This document shows positions 23,049-36,249 of a stretch of 47,949 nucleotides of DNA, piece by piece. Below the pieces are notes generated by a model. It was given only the letters and a program-made list of their open reading frames with translations, was not told where the DNA came from and made no database searches. This DNA comes from Lachnospiraceae bacterium. GTDB taxonomy: Bacteria > Bacillota > Clostridia > Lachnospirales > Lachnospiraceae. Each line of letters begins with the position of its first letter. The first letter of the stretch is position 1. The stretch lies in NCBI GenBank assembly GCA_017553035.1, contig JAFZNE010000076.1, positions 1-47,949 of the forward strand, written 5' to 3'. The translations under genes were made by a program, and so were the position numbers.

Positions 23049-24422
23049 ATGAAAGACCTTATTATCTCGAAATGGGATGATATTCTGGAGTTTTTGAGGA
23101 CCCAGTATGATATTACCCAGATAAGCTTCAATATGTGGCTTAAAAACCTTAAATGCAGAGATGTTATCGACGGTAAGATCATCCTTTATTTTGAAGATCC
23201 CAACATGAGTTCCAATATTTCGTTCATCATGACGAAATACTCCAATTATATAAAAGCAGCCATTGCCGAAGTTATCGACACGGAAATATCGGATATCGAG
23301 ATAACTGTTGATAAACCTGAAGAAATCACTGAAAAGCATGTGGAAAAGAAGAATACCAATAATGTAAACCATGGTATTCTGCTCAATCCCGATTACACTT
23401 TTGATAATTTCGTTGTAAGTAAGAACAATGAAATGGTAGTTGCTGCTGCTCTTAAGGTTTCTGAAGCACCCGGAGAATATTACAATCCTTTGTACATTTA
23501 CGGTAATCCGGGACTCGGCAAAACCCATCTCATGCATTCGATAGCTCATTTTATCACGGAGAATACTCCTAATCTTAAAGTAATGTACGTTACAAGCGAA
23601 ACATTTACGAACGAGCTTATCGATTCTATCAGACACGGAACCATTACTCCTGCTGATTTCAGAAATAAATACCGTAATATTGATGTACTTCTGATCGACG
23701 ATATCCAGTTCATCATCGGTAAAGACAGTACCCAGGAGGAGTTTTTCCACACATTTAACTATCTTTACGAAGCCAAGAAACAGATAGTCCTGTCTTCCGA
23801 TAAGCCTCCTAAGGATTTCAGCAAGCTTGAAGACAGGCTGCGTTCCCGCTTTGAATGCGGACTTCTGGTTGATATCACTTCTCCGGACTATGAGACCAAG
23901 ATGGCTATTTTGAAGAAAAAGCTTGAAATGAAGCAGTCCGAGAGCGTTAATTCGATAAATATCGATGATGAAGTTCTTTCGTATATTGCAAAAAACATCA
24001 CGATCAACATCAGGCAGCTTGAAGGAGCTCTTACGAAGCTGATCGCAATGTCTAAGCTTAATCATGTTTCCATAGACATGGATCTGGCGGAATATGCATT
24101 AAAAGATATAGTATTTCCGGACCAGAACAAGAGCTTAACACCTGAATTCATAATAGAAGTTGTTGCGGAACATTATAAGATAAGCGTTGAAGAGATAATG
24201 TCCCAGAAAAGAGATAAACAGATCTCGGTTCCGAGACAGATCGCAATGTATATATGCCGCAAATATACCGGTCTTTCACAGACCGAGATCGCCGATGCTT
24301 TTAAGAGAGATCATGCGACAGTTATCCACGCAATTAAAAAGATAACCACAGATATATCAACAAATCCTGACATCGAAGCTAAAGTCAACATGATAGTCAA
24401 GAAGCTTAACATAACAGAATGA
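23049..24422 (+). CDS. dnaA: Chromosomal replication initiator DnaA
   Basis: A 457-aa initiator that binds DnaA boxes and opens the origin. Domain I is at 1-85, a short linker at about 90-115. The AAA+ domain has Walker A GNPGLGKTH near 152-160 and Walker B VLLIDDIQF near 214-222. Domain IV has the box-binding signature QTEIADAFKRDHATVIHAIKK near 417-437. GGAGAAATATACAC precedes the ATG. It stands alone, with 150 nt of origin sequence before dnaN. Confidence 0.98.
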   Translation: MKDLIISKWDDILEFLRTQYDITQISFNMWLKNLKCRDVIDGKIILYFEDPNMSSNISFIMTKYSNYIKAAIAEVIDTEISDIEITVDKPEEITEKHVEKKNTNNVNHGILLNPDYTFDNFVVSKNNEMVVAAALKVSEAPGEYYNPLYIYGNPGLGKTHLMHSIAHFITENTPNLKVMYVTSETFTNELIDSIRHGTITPADFRNKYRNIDVLLIDDIQFIIGKDSTQEEFFHTFNYLYEAKKQIVLSSDKPPKDFSKLEDRLRSRFECGLLVDITSPDYETKMAILKKKLEMKQSESVNSINIDDEVLSYIAKNITINIRQLEGALTKLIAMSKLNHVSIDMDLAEYALKDIVFPDQNKSLTPEFIIEVVAEHYKISVEEIMSQKRDKQISVPRQIAMYICRKYTGLSQTEIADAFKRDHATVIHAIKKITTDISTNPDIEAKVNMIVKKLNITE

Positions 24423-24427
24423 CGATC

Positions 24428-24533
24428 TTATCGACATGATCAATTTTTTATCAACTTCACGAAACGGGCCTGATCGTTACAAACACTGGCTCCGGACGTT
24501 TATTAACATATACACACCGCCTATTATTACTAT
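24428..24533. other. oriC second part: unwinding-type sequence in the dnaA-dnaN gap
   Basis: TTATCGACA (24428-24436) and ATATACACA (24508-24516) are DnaA-box-like (one mismatch each to TTATNCACA). The second is followed directly by CCGCC (24517-24521) and then TATTATTACTAT (24522-24533), and by an AT-only stretch to about 24560. Box, GC block, then TAT/TAC triplets is the order of the B. subtilis unwinding region with DnaA-trios. Confidence 0.6.
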
Positions 24534-24572
24534 ATAAATTTATTATATTTATTTCTAAGGAGGAACCGTAAA

Positions 24573-25679
24573 ATGAAAATCATATGTTCTAAAGCTAATC
24601 TTCTCACAGGTATCAACATCGTATTGAAAGCGGTACCTGCAAAAACGACAATGACAGTACTTGAATGCATACTGATCAAAGTCGATAATGATGAGATCAA
24701 GCTTGAAAGCAATGATATGGAACTGGCAATAGAGACAAGGATCGAAGGCGAAGTGATCGAAGAAGGCAGCATAGCTATCAATGCCAAGATCTTTTCGGAT
24801 ATAGTAAGAAAGCTTCCCGACAGCGACGTAACGATCGAATCCGACAGGGATAATAACACTCACATTAATTGTGATAATGTTAATTTCAACATTCCGGCCA
24901 GAGAAGGTGATGAATTCCCGGCTCTTCCGGTCATCCAGAAGGACAAGAAGATAACTCTTTCGGAGCTTACGCTTAAGGATATCATAAGACAGACTGTATT
25001 TTCGATTTCGGATAATGAGAATAACGTAATGATGACCGGTGAATTGTTCGAGATTACCGGCAATAAGCTCAGAGTAGTTGCTCTTGACGGTCATCGTATT
25101 TCTATCAGAAAAGTTGATCTGAGAGATAATTTCGGAAATTACAAGGTTATAGTTCCCGGTAAGGCACTGAGCGAGATCATAAAGATCCTCTCAGGCGAGA
25201 ATTCCAACGATGTAAATATTTATTTCAGCGACAAGAATGTGATGTTCGAATTGTCGGATACCATTATCCTTTCAAGGATTATTGAAGGTGAATATTACAA
25301 GATCGACCAGATGATCTCAAATGATTTCGAGACACATATCAACATCAACAAGCAGCAGCTGTTGAACAGTATCGACAGAGCGATGCCTCTTGTTAAGGAA
25401 ACCGACAAGAAACCTATCATTATCGGAATCGATGACAGCAACATCAGCCTGAAAATGAACACCCAGATCGGTAAATATGAGGACAGCATCAATATCACCA
25501 AGGACGGAAAAGATATCCTGATCGGCTTTAATCCCAAGTTTATCATGGATGTGCTGAAGAATATCGATGATGAAAGCATAGATATTTACCTGATCAATTC
25601 GAAGGCTCCCTGCTTCATCAAGAATAAGGATGAGAGCTACATTTATCTGATACTTCCCGTAAATATCAGCAATAATTGA
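24573..25679 (+). CDS. dnaN: DNA polymerase III sliding clamp (beta subunit)
   Basis: A 368-aa clamp with three repeated domains (about 1-120, 125-245, 250-368), starting MKIICSKANLLTGINIVLKAVP and ending YLILPVNI, the usual C-terminus. It holds DNA polymerase on the template. AAGGAGGAACCGTAAA precedes the start. Length and order are typical. It is followed after 33 nt by yaaA. Confidence 0.97.
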   Translation: MKIICSKANLLTGINIVLKAVPAKTTMTVLECILIKVDNDEIKLESNDMELAIETRIEGEVIEEGSIAINAKIFSDIVRKLPDSDVTIESDRDNNTHINCDNVNFNIPAREGDEFPALPVIQKDKKITLSELTLKDIIRQTVFSISDNENNVMMTGELFEITGNKLRVVALDGHRISIRKVDLRDNFGNYKVIVPGKALSEIIKILSGENSNDVNIYFSDKNVMFELSDTIILSRIIEGEYYKIDQMISNDFETHININKQQLLNSIDRAMPLVKETDKKPIIIGIDDSNISLKMNTQIGKYEDSINITKDGKDILIGFNPKFIMDVLKNIDDESIDIYLINSKAPCFIKNKDESYIYLILPVNISNN

Positions 25680-25712
25680 TCTTGCTCAAGTTAAATGAGG
25701 TTTATCTGCGAT

Positions 25713-25919
25713 ATGAAAAATATTGTTATCAGAGATGAATTTATAAAGCTCGGACAGGCTTTGAAGCTTGCGGGAGCTGTAGAGACCGGTGTAGAGGCAA
25801 AGATCGAGATCGAAGCCGGCAATGCGAAGGTTAATGACGAAATTGATACCAGAAGGGGCCGTAAATGCTATAAAGGCGATGTTATCACATTCAAAGGGGA
25901 ACAGTACATCATAAAATAA
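25713..25919 (+). CDS. yaaA: S4-domain RNA-binding protein YaaA
   Basis: A 68-aa S4 domain, IVIRDEFIKLGQALKLAGAVETG...VNDEIDTRRGRKCYKGDVI. It is the small protein found between dnaN and recF in Firmicutes (RlbA/YaaA, ribosome-related in B. subtilis). I prefer the ATG at 25713 because MKNIVIRDEF fits the family start; an ATG at 25695 would add six residues. It ends 2 nt before recF. Confidence 0.9.
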   Translation: MKNIVIRDEFIKLGQALKLAGAVETGVEAKIEIEAGNAKVNDEIDTRRGRKCYKGDVITFKGEQYIIK

Positions 25920-25921
25920 TT

Positions 25922-28962
<3,041 letters not shown>

Positions 28963-28978
28963 ACGGAGGTATATTTTT

Positions 28979-29572
28979 ATGAGATCGGGAAAATTACGTA
29001 TTTTAGCTCTTGCTGCGGCAGTATGCCTGCTGATGAGTGCATTTTCACCTGCTGCGGGCGTTTCCGCGAAGACTGTTAAAAAGAATTCGGATGAGTATGT
29101 TAAGATCAAGGATGATACGGACTGGATAATATTCCAGACGATCTACAACCTGTTCTATGGTTCCGAGGAATACATTACAGGCAAGACAACTTACAAGCTG
29201 ACAAAGGAAGATTACCAGACCGTTCTGCTCAGTTACATGATCGACGGCACTGAGTACTATTATACCAAAGCAGAGATAAAAGCACTGTCTAAAAAGCTTT
29301 TCGGAAAGTCATATGTAGATTCGGATTTCCTGTCGAATTTTGAAAAAAAGGGAAAGAAGTATTTCGTTAACCTCGGAGATTACGGCCAGATAGACTTTAA
29401 GACCGATAATCTTACCATTTCAAAGAAAAAGGGATATATCTATGTTTCCGGTGATTATTATGCCGATGATTACGAAGGAAATTTGGAAGATATCGGAAAA
29501 TTAACCTTCAAATTCGAGCAGGTCGGAGATGATTATGCCCTTAAAGGTGCGAAATTCACACCCGCAAACTGA
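28979..29572 (+). CDS. Secreted protein of unknown function between gyrB and gyrA
   Basis: A 197-aa protein with a clear signal peptide (RSGKLRILALAAAVCLLMSAF, likely cut after VSA, about residue 30). The rest is soluble and Lys/Asp/Tyr-rich (YKLTKEDYQTVLLSY; YYTKAEIKALSKKLFGKSY; YVSGDYYADDYEGN), with no Cys and no anchor. I do not recognise the family. AACGGAGGTATATTTTT precedes the start, 16 nt after gyrB, so it would be made with the gyrase genes. Such a gene here is unusual. Confidence 0.7.
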   Translation: MRSGKLRILALAAAVCLLMSAFSPAAGVSAKTVKKNSDEYVKIKDDTDWIIFQTIYNLFYGSEEYITGKTTYKLTKEDYQTVLLSYMIDGTEYYYTKAEIKALSKKLFGKSYVDSDFLSNFEKKGKKYFVNLGDYGQIDFKTDNLTISKKKGYIYVSGDYYADDYEGNLEDIGKLTFKFEQVGDDYALKGAKFTPAN

Positions 29573-29620
29573 AGAAATATTCGAAAAAGAAGCTAAATTG
29601 AGGTAAATGAGGTTAGTGTA

Positions 29621-32218
29621 ATGGATGAAATCTACGATCAGGTCAATCCTGTCGATTTGAAAGATACGATGGAAACATCGTATATAGATTATGCAATGTC
29701 GGTCATTGCATCGCGTGCGCTGCCTGACGTCCGGGACGGACTGAAGCCCGTTCAGAGGCGTATCTTGTACGCAATGATCGAATTGTCGAACACGCCTGAC
29801 AAGCCGCATCGTAAATGTGCGCGTATTGTCGGCGATACGATGGGTAAATACCATCCTCACGGTGACAGTTCCATATACGGTTCACTGGTCAATCTTGCGC
29901 AGGAATGGTCTACCAGGTATCCGTTAGTCGACGGTCACGGCAACTTCGGTTCCGTGGACGGCGACGGCGCGGCTGCGATGCGTTATACCGAGGCGAGACT
30001 CAGCAAGATAGCAATGGAAATGCTTGCGGATATCAACAAGGATACGGTTGATTTTATACCGAACTTTGATGAATCCGAGAAAGAACCCACGGTTCTTCCC
30101 GCACGTGTTCCCAATCTGCTGATCAACGGAACTACCGGTATTGCCGTAGGTATGGCTACCAATATTCCTCCCCACAATATCGGTGAGGTTCTCGATGCCG
30201 TTACCGCGATCATCAACAACAGGATCAACGAAGACCGCGAAACTTCCATCGAAGAGGTCATGAATATCATCAAGGGACCTGATTTTCCGACAGGTGCCGT
30301 GATAATGGGAAGGCGCGGTATTGAAGAAGCATACCGTACGGGCCGCGGCAAGATCAAAGTCCGCGCGGTCACGGACGTTGAGCCCATGGCCAACGGTAAA
30401 AACCGCATAGTCGTAACGGAACTGCCTTATCTGGTCAACAAAGCCAGACTGATAGAGAAGATAGCGGATCTTGTAAAAGACAAGAAGATTGACGGAATTA
30501 CCGAATTACGCGATGAATCCGATCGTCAGGGCATGAGAGTCTGCATCGAACTGAGGCGCGATGTCAATCCTCAGGTCATTTTGAACCAGCTGTATAAGCA
30601 TACCCAGATGCAGGATACTTTCGGCGTAAATATGCTGGCACTGGTCGATAATGAACCGAAAGTGCTGTCACTGCTCGATATCCTGAAACTGTATATCCGC
30701 CATCAGGAAGATGTTGTAGCAAGAAGAACAAGGTTCGATCTGGCCAAAGCCGAGAAGGAAGCACATATCAAGGAAGGCCTGATCAGGGCGATCGATGTCA
30801 TCGACGAGATCATAGCGATAATCAGGGCATCCAAGACGACCAACGAAGCCAAAGAACAGATCATGGGCCGCTTCGGATTTGACGATGTCCAGGCTCAGGC
30901 GATCGTCGATATGCGTCTGAGACAGCTTACCGGCCTGGAAAGAGAAAAGCTCGAAGCCGAGTATGCTCAGCTTATGGAAGATATCAAGGAGTACAAGGCG
31001 ATACTTTCAGACGAGAAAATCCTGCTCGGTGTTGTAAGGGACGAGGTCGATGCGATCGGCGATAAGTACCGCGATGAGCGCAGGACCCAGTTCGGATTTG
31101 ACGACGAACTGACCGATGAAGACATGATCGCGGATGATGATACCGTTGTAGCGATGACGAGAATGGGTTATATCAAGCGCATGACGCCCGATAATTTCAA
31201 GGCCCAGCATCGCGGAGGCAAGGGTATCAAGGGCATGCAGACGATCGATGAAGATCTGATCGAAGAGCTGTTCATGACCACCAACAAGCATTATGTACTG
31301 TTCTTTACCAACAAGGGACGTGTATACAAGCTGAAGGCTTACGAGATTCCCGAGTCATCGCGTACCGCAAGAGGTACAGCCATAGTCAACCTGCTGCAGA
31401 TGACCGGAGATGAGCATATTACCGCGACGATCACGGTAAGAGGTTTTGATCCCGACAGTTATCTGCTCATGGCCACCAAGAACGGATATATCAAGACTAC
31501 GAGATTGTCGGAATACGCCAATATCCGCAAAGTCGGCCTGAACGCGATCACTCTGCGCGAAGATGACGAACTGATCGGCGTCAAGTGCACCGATGAAAAA
31601 CAGGATGTGCTGTTATTTACGAAGAAGGGTATCTGTACACGTTTCAATGAGATGGAAGTCAGGGTTACCGGAAGACAGTCCATCGGTGTTATCGGTATCC
31701 GCCTTGCCAAGGACGATGAGGTCGTTTCGATGCAGCTGTCCAATCAGGGCGAATATGTTCTGGCTGTTTCGGAGCTCGGCTACGGCAAACTGACGCCTGT
31801 ATCCGAATTCCCGTCGCACCACAGGGCCGGCAAGGGTATTATGTGCTACAAGATAACCGAGAAGAGCGGAGATCAGGTCGGAGCCAAGATTATAGACAAG
31901 GATGCCGAGCTGATGATCATTACGACCGAAGGAACGGTCATCAGATTTGCGGTTTCGGATGTCCGTATCTGCGGACGTGTAACGACCGGCGTTAAGCTGA
32001 TATCACTTGATCCTTCGAAGGATGTCAAGGTCGGAAATATCGCAAGGATCCGCGAAACGGAAGAAGATGCCGAAGAAAATGCCGGACATTCCGGTGAAAC
32101 TGCGGGTTTCGAAGATGAAGAAGATCAGGTTGGAGAAGAAAATTTGATATTCCCGGTTGAAGAAGATGAAGACGCCGAACCGGAAGCAGGGGAAGACGAT
32201 ACCGAAAATGAAACATAA
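29621..32218 (+). CDS. gyrA: DNA gyrase subunit A
   Basis: An 865-aa breakage-reunion subunit. The catalytic Tyr is Y122 ([10 protein letters not shown]). The quinolone region reads [12 protein letters not shown] with Ser83 and Gly87 (E. coli numbering matches). The GyrA box is QHRGGKG near 528-534, so it is gyrase and not ParC. The C-terminal pinwheel is followed by an acidic tail (about 812-865, Glu/Asp-rich). Its last 11 bases overlap the DUF402 gene. Confidence 0.97.
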   Translation: MDEIYDQVNPVDLKDTMETSYIDYAMSVIASRALPDVRDGLKPVQRRILYAMIELSNTPDKPHRKCARIVGDTMGKYHPHGDSSIYGSLVNLAQEWSTRYPLVDGHGNFGSVDGDGAAAMRYTEARLSKIAMEMLADINKDTVDFIPNFDESEKEPTVLPARVPNLLINGTTGIAVGMATNIPPHNIGEVLDAVTAIINNRINEDRETSIEEVMNIIKGPDFPTGAVIMGRRGIEEAYRTGRGKIKVRAVTDVEPMANGKNRIVVTELPYLVNKARLIEKIADLVKDKKIDGITELRDESDRQGMRVCIELRRDVNPQVILNQLYKHTQMQDTFGVNMLALVDNEPKVLSLLDILKLYIRHQEDVVARRTRFDLAKAEKEAHIKEGLIRAIDVIDEIIAIIRASKTTNEAKEQIMGRFGFDDVQAQAIVDMRLRQLTGLEREKLEAEYAQLMEDIKEYKAILSDEKILLGVVRDEVDAIGDKYRDERRTQFGFDDELTDEDMIADDDTVVAMTRMGYIKRMTPDNFKAQHRGGKGIKGMQTIDEDLIEELFMTTNKHYVLFFTNKGRVYKLKAYEIPESSRTARGTAIVNLLQMTGDEHITATITVRGFDPDSYLLMATKNGYIKTTRLSEYANIRKVGLNAITLREDDELIGVKCTDEKQDVLLFTKKGICTRFNEMEVRVTGRQSIGVIGIRLAKDDEVVSMQLSNQGEYVLAVSELGYGKLTPVSEFPSHHRAGKGIMCYKITEKSGDQVGAKIIDKDAELMIITTEGTVIRFAVSDVRICGRVTTGVKLISLDPSKDVKVGNIARIRETEEDAEENAGHSGETAGFEDEEDQVGEENLIFPVEEDEDAEPEAGEDDTENET

Positions 32219-32849
32219 AAGACTTAACAGGGATTTAGGCTGGGGATTCCAGTATTATCCGTATTATCAGATGCGGATAGATGACGATCTGTTTCACGGA
32301 CTGGCATGTTTGATTAAGCTGACGGACGGAGAAGAGAATTACTGGCATACGCCGAAATCCGGCCGGGTTCAGGTAACCGGAGCCGGAATGTCGTGGCTGG
32401 AGCTGATTCCCGACAATACCGAAAGGGTGATCACGGTATTGTTCTTTCCGGACGGAACACATGACAGCGAGAGAAAGAATTATCCTGCTGTTGCGAATGA
32501 GAAATATCAGCCTTCCCTGTGGTATGTCGATATCATCGACGGGATTGAATATGACGAATACGGGATTGCGATCTTCATAGACAAATATCTTGATGTTATC
32601 TTCACACCCGAGGGAGATGTCAAGATCGACGATCGCGATGAGCTTGATAATGCTTACAATTCCGGCGAATTATCGAAGGAACAGTATGACTCTGCCGTGA
32701 CCGAGGGTGATAAGATACTTGCCGAATTGTGCTCCGATATCAAAAAGACCGCCGAGTGGAGCGCGGCGGTCAGACAGCTGGTTGAAGATAGGATCGCAAA
32801 CGGAGAACCGGTAAAGTTGTGCAGGGAAACTGCAGAAATGGCAAAATAA
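32208..32849 (+). CDS. DUF402 family protein
   Basis: A 213-aa protein with the DUF402 core [57 protein letters not shown] (about 104-162), written here only to locate it by its ends WYVDII and LSKEQYD. The acidic cluster is the metal site of this family, which includes nucleoside di/triphosphatases and FomD-like hydrolases. I start at 32208, overlapping gyrA by 11 nt and so probably translationally coupled. The substrate is unknown. Confidence 0.75.
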   Translation: MKHKRLNRDLGWGFQYYPYYQMRIDDDLFHGLACLIKLTDGEENYWHTPKSGRVQVTGAGMSWLELIPDNTERVITVLFFPDGTHDSERKNYPAVANEKYQPSLWYVDIIDGIEYDEYGIAIFIDKYLDVIFTPEGDVKIDDRDELDNAYNSGELSKEQYDSAVTEGDKILAELCSDIKKTAEWSAAVRQLVEDRIANGEPVKLCRETAEMAK

Positions 32850-32875
32850 ATTAATAACATATAAGCATGTTTTTT

Positions 32876-32909
32876 GCGCGGAAAACATTGATTTTCCGCG
32901 CTTCTTTTA
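32876..32909 (+). terminator. Terminator of the gyrA operon
   Basis: GCGCGGAAAA (32876-32885) pairs with TTTTCCGCGC (32892-32901), loop CATTGA, followed by TTCTTTTATT. It ends the plus-strand operon; the convergent ABC gene's stop codon lies in the T-tract. Confidence 0.85.
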
Positions 32910-34628
32910 TTCCGTTTGCTGGAGTTTATAGTAGAATCCCTTCTGCTCCATCAGCTGGGCATGATTGCCCTGTTCGATGATCCGGCCTTCATGAATGACA
33001 AGGATCAGATCGGCGTTCATGATCGTCGAGAGACGGTGGGCGATGGCGATGATCGTACGTTTTCCGGTCAGTTTCGCAATAGCGGACTGGATCTGGCGTT
33101 CGGTCTGAACATCCACGGATGCCGTGGCTTCATCAAGGATAATGATGGGACTCTTTCTCAGAATGGCGCGTGCAATGGCAACGCGCTGTTTTTGTCCTCC
33201 GGAGAGGCGAAGACCTCTTTCACCGACCTGTGTATCGTAACCGTCGGGCATCTGGAGGATATCTTCATGGATATTGGCGGCTTTGGCGGCTTCCTGTATT
33301 TCAGCCAAAGTAGCTTCGGGACGCGCATAACCGATATTCTCGGCGATCGTTCCGTTGAACAGGAAAGTATCCTGCAGTACCGGTGAAATATTGTGCCTTA
33401 GGGATTCGAGCGTGACTTTCCTGATATCATGACCGTCGATCAGGATACGGCCTTCCGTAACATCATAAAACCTCGAAATAAGCTGTGCGGTCGTAGTTTT
33501 TCCTACACCCGTGGGACCGACCAAAGCCACCATCATGCCCGGTTCACAGGAGAAACTGATATTATTGAGAACGGGAATATTATTCTCGTAATGGAAGGAA
33601 ACATTTTCAAACTGGATTGCGCCTTTGACATTTTCGAGAGGCTCGGCATCATCCGCATTTTTGATCGCGGAAGGAGTGTCAAGTATCAGGGTAACTCTTT
33701 CCGCGCCGGCTAAAGACTGCTGGAGATTTTCGAGCAGATTGGCAAGGCCCGATACCGGGGCGTAGAACAGTGACAGATACAGGACAAAAGCTACGATATC
33801 CGCGATGGAGAGCTGATTGCGGTATGCGAGATAACCGCCGAAGAATACTACAAGTACGGTTCCGGCTGAGGATAACAGTTCTACGCAGGGATGGAAGATT
33901 GCGCTGGCTTTCAGTGCACGCAGCATCGCTTTAACCTGTTCAAAGCTCTTGGTACGTACCCGCTCGCCTTCATAAGGTTCCTGTCCGAAGGCCTGGATCT
34001 CGTGAAGACCTGAAAGGCTGTCCTGGAGCTGGGCATTTAAATCACCCATTACACGCTGGGATTCTTTGAAATAAGGGCGGACTTTTTTGGCGAAGATCAC
34101 ACCCGATATGAGGATCAGCGGAATGGGGCAGCAGGTGATGAGCGCCAGTTTCCAGTTTATCGAAAGCAGGATTATGAGAACTCCGGCAAAAGTCACAAAA
34201 TTGGTGATCAGGTCGGGAATCATATGCGCGTACAGAAGCTCAAAATCACGGGTATCATTTACGACACGGCTCATGAGGTCACCGGTCTGTTTGTCATGGA
34301 AGAATCCGAGATCAAGGCTCTCAAGCTTGAAAAACAGGCGGCTGCGCAGATCACCAACCAGATACCACGCTGCCCGGTGAGCGAGATAATTGCTCAGAAA
34401 CCGGAACAGAACACGCAGGAGATAGAGCCCGAGCAGGAGCAGGGCAAGCCTGATAACCGAATTAAGGCCTTCCTCATTCATTCCTTTTTCGACGATACCG
34501 GTCATCGACGACAGGACCTTGGGGGCGGACAGGTTGACGACAGTCAGTCCGAAGGTCGAAAGAATAGCAATCACATACAGTCCCTTATATCGCGCGGCTT
34601 CCTTGGTAAGTTTCCAGAGTGTGTTCAT
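32907..34628 (-). CDS. ABC half-transporter (fused permease and ATPase), exporter type
   Basis: A 573-aa protein: six membrane helices in residues 1-320, then an ATPase with Walker A GPTGVGKTT, signature LSGGQKQR and Walker B IIILDEATAS. This is the ABCB-type exporter layout, probably working as a dimer. I start at the ATG at 34626-34628 after GAAAGGACCGCAT; a longer frame upstream has no ribosome site. It is a single gene. The substrate is unknown. Confidence 0.9.
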   Translation of the reverse strand: MNTLWKLTKEAARYKGLYVIAILSTFGLTVVNLSAPKVLSSMTGIVEKGMNEEGLNSVIRLALLLLGLYLLRVLFRFLSNYLAHRAAWYLVGDLRSRLFFKLESLDLGFFHDKQTGDLMSRVVNDTRDFELLYAHMIPDLITNFVTFAGVLIILLSINWKLALITCCPIPLILISGVIFAKKVRPYFKESQRVMGDLNAQLQDSLSGLHEIQAFGQEPYEGERVRTKSFEQVKAMLRALKASAIFHPCVELLSSAGTVLVVFFGGYLAYRNQLSIADIVAFVLYLSLFYAPVSGLANLLENLQQSLAGAERVTLILDTPSAIKNADDAEPLENVKGAIQFENVSFHYENNIPVLNNISFSCEPGMMVALVGPTGVGKTTTAQLISRFYDVTEGRILIDGHDIRKVTLESLRHNISPVLQDTFLFNGTIAENIGYARPEATLAEIQEAAKAANIHEDILQMPDGYDTQVGERGLRLSGGQKQRVAIARAILRKSPIIILDEATASVDVQTERQIQSAIAKLTGKRTIIAIAHRLSTIMNADLILVIHEGRIIEQGNHAQLMEQKGFYYKLQQTE

Positions 34629-34731
34629 ATGCGGTCCTTTCGGTGAATAAAACCAGACAGTGAAAGAAATAGCTAATATCATAATTGTAATGTAGAATAA
34701 AAGTGTTGGAAATGGATTTTTTTGGTAAAAT

Positions 34732-34761
34732 CTTGCTAAAGCAAGTATTTTTTTATAAAAT
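34732..34761 (+). promoter_or_regulatory. Hairpin-embedded promoter before the methyltransferase
   Basis: TTGCTA (34733-34738), a 17-nt spacer and TAAAAT (34756-34761). The -35 lies in the tip of CTTGC-TAAA-GCAAG (34732-34745), which is followed by TATTTTTTTA. No plus-strand gene lies upstream to terminate, since the neighbour is divergent. Confidence 0.6.
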
Positions 34762-34823
34762 CATACATAAACCGGAAGAAGAGTTTTTAAAAAGTCTATC
34801 CCGATTGATGAAAGAGGTGAATT

Positions 34824-35636
34824 ATGAGCAGAGAACCGAAGGATCTACACGATTTTGAAGATGTTGCAGAGAATTACGATCTGTACCTTGATGTGATGTA
34901 TAAAAACGAGGATAATCACGCCGGATTTCTTGATTTTTACCTTGATTTTGCGAAGGAATACGGACAGGAAGGTGTGATAGATATCGCCTGTGGAACGGGT
35001 GTGGTGGCTCTGTATCTGGCCGAACACGGGATCATAGCCGATGCGACGGATCTGTCCGAGGCAATGTGCCGTGTAACCGCCGAGAAGGCAAAGGCCGGAG
35101 GTTACAACCTGAATGTATTTCCGGCAAATATGACCGAATTCAGGAGTGATCGTAAATATTCCTGTGCGATCATTGCACGTAGCGGATTCATGCATCTTAC
35201 AACACCGGAATTGCAGCGAGCTGCCCTTATCAATATCCGGGAAAACCTGACTGACGGCGGAATGCTTACATTTAACACCTTCGATCCCAACCCCTTTTTC
35301 CAGGCACAGCAGATGAATACGAAAGACACCGATTATTCTTTCAGGCTTGAATATACAAATAAACAGGGCAGGCGCGAGAAGATCTATAATGCGATATCAT
35401 ATGATCCTACAACTCAGGTTATGTTCGGAAACTGGAAATTCGAGACGCTGGATGATGCCGGCAATGTGACCGAAGAGAGGATCCGTCCGCTCAGGATGCG
35501 CCAGACTTACCGGCAGGAGATGAAATATCTGCTGGAATTGTGTGGATATGAGATAGTAAATATTTATAACGGGTATACTAAAGTACCGGCGGATACTGTA
35601 GCTAAAAATGTGATATGGTGCGTGAGGAAGAAATGA
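34824..35636 (+). CDS. Class I SAM-dependent methyltransferase
   Basis: A 270-aa protein. The SAM loop VIDIACGTGVVALYLAEHG is at residues 51-69, followed by the acidic ADATDLSEAM and CAIIARSGFMHLTT motifs of the Methyltransf_25 type. The C-terminal part is beta-rich. The substrate is unknown. AAGAGGTGAATT precedes the start. It lies 1 nt upstream of the acetyltransferase gene, so the two are surely co-transcribed. Confidence 0.85.
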   Translation: MSREPKDLHDFEDVAENYDLYLDVMYKNEDNHAGFLDFYLDFAKEYGQEGVIDIACGTGVVALYLAEHGIIADATDLSEAMCRVTAEKAKAGGYNLNVFPANMTEFRSDRKYSCAIIARSGFMHLTTPELQRAALINIRENLTDGGMLTFNTFDPNPFFQAQQMNTKDTDYSFRLEYTNKQGRREKIYNAISYDPTTQVMFGNWKFETLDDAGNVTEERIRPLRMRQTYRQEMKYLLELCGYEIVNIYNGYTKVPADTVAKNVIWCVRKK

Positions 35637-35637
35637 C

Positions 35638-36222
35638 ATGAGTGAAAAAAATATTGAGATAGTTGCATTGCCCAAAGAAAAATGGAAAGGGACACCGATC
35701 CTGATGGTCACGAGAAGCGACAGTTATTATGACGTGGAAATAAAGCCGCTTGACTACGAGGGTTGTACGGTATCTCTGGTAAGAAAAAAGGTAGAACAAG
35801 AGATCGTCCACACCCCGGAAGAGTATGATTTTCCGGATAAATTGTATGCCGATCACTGGGAAAATGCCGAAGCATACGGCGTTGTAGGCGAAAACGGAGA
35901 GCTGCTCGCCTGCATTGAGGTCTGTCCGGAAGAATGGTCAAACAGGCTGATGGTTACGGAGCTGTGGGTCGACGAATCACTGCGAAAACAGGGCGTCGGA
36001 AAACGTCTTATGGATAAGGCAAAGGAGATCGCGGCCCTTCAGAAAAGGCGCGCGATCATCCTTGAAACACAGTCCTGCAACACGAACGCGATCGGTTTTT
36101 ATCTACATGAAGGCTTCGAGCTGATCGGTTTCGATAAATGCTGCTATACCAACAAAGATATCGAAAGGCGCGAAGTGCGCATAAATCTCGGTTATTTTTT
36201 TGATATGGAAGGCCGGAGATAA
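35638..36222 (+). CDS. GNAT-family N-acetyltransferase
   Basis: A 194-aa protein. Motif A of the GNAT fold is LMVTELWVDESLRKQGVGKRLMDKA (about 101-125), with the acetyl-CoA loop RKQGVGKRL. TNAIGFYLHEGFELIGFDKCCYTN near 148-171 is the end of the fold. The N-terminal 60 residues are specific. Substrate unknown. It follows the methyltransferase gene by 1 nt. Confidence 0.85.
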   Translation: MSEKNIEIVALPKEKWKGTPILMVTRSDSYYDVEIKPLDYEGCTVSLVRKKVEQEIVHTPEEYDFPDKLYADHWENAEAYGVVGENGELLACIEVCPEEWSNRLMVTELWVDESLRKQGVGKRLMDKAKEIAALQKRRAIILETQSCNTNAIGFYLHEGFELIGFDKCCYTNKDIERREVRINLGYFFDMEGRR

Positions 36223-36249
36223 CAGGGTTCGTTTATCATAATATTTTGA

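Noticed and set aside
22992-24065. A 357-codon open frame on the minus strand opposite dnaA
   Set aside because: An antisense shadow of dnaA without recognisable motifs.
34690-34710. TAGAATAAAAGTGTTG shared with 39343-39358
   Set aside because: Shared text is short; at 34690 there is no -35 at a proper distance, so I did not call a promoter there.
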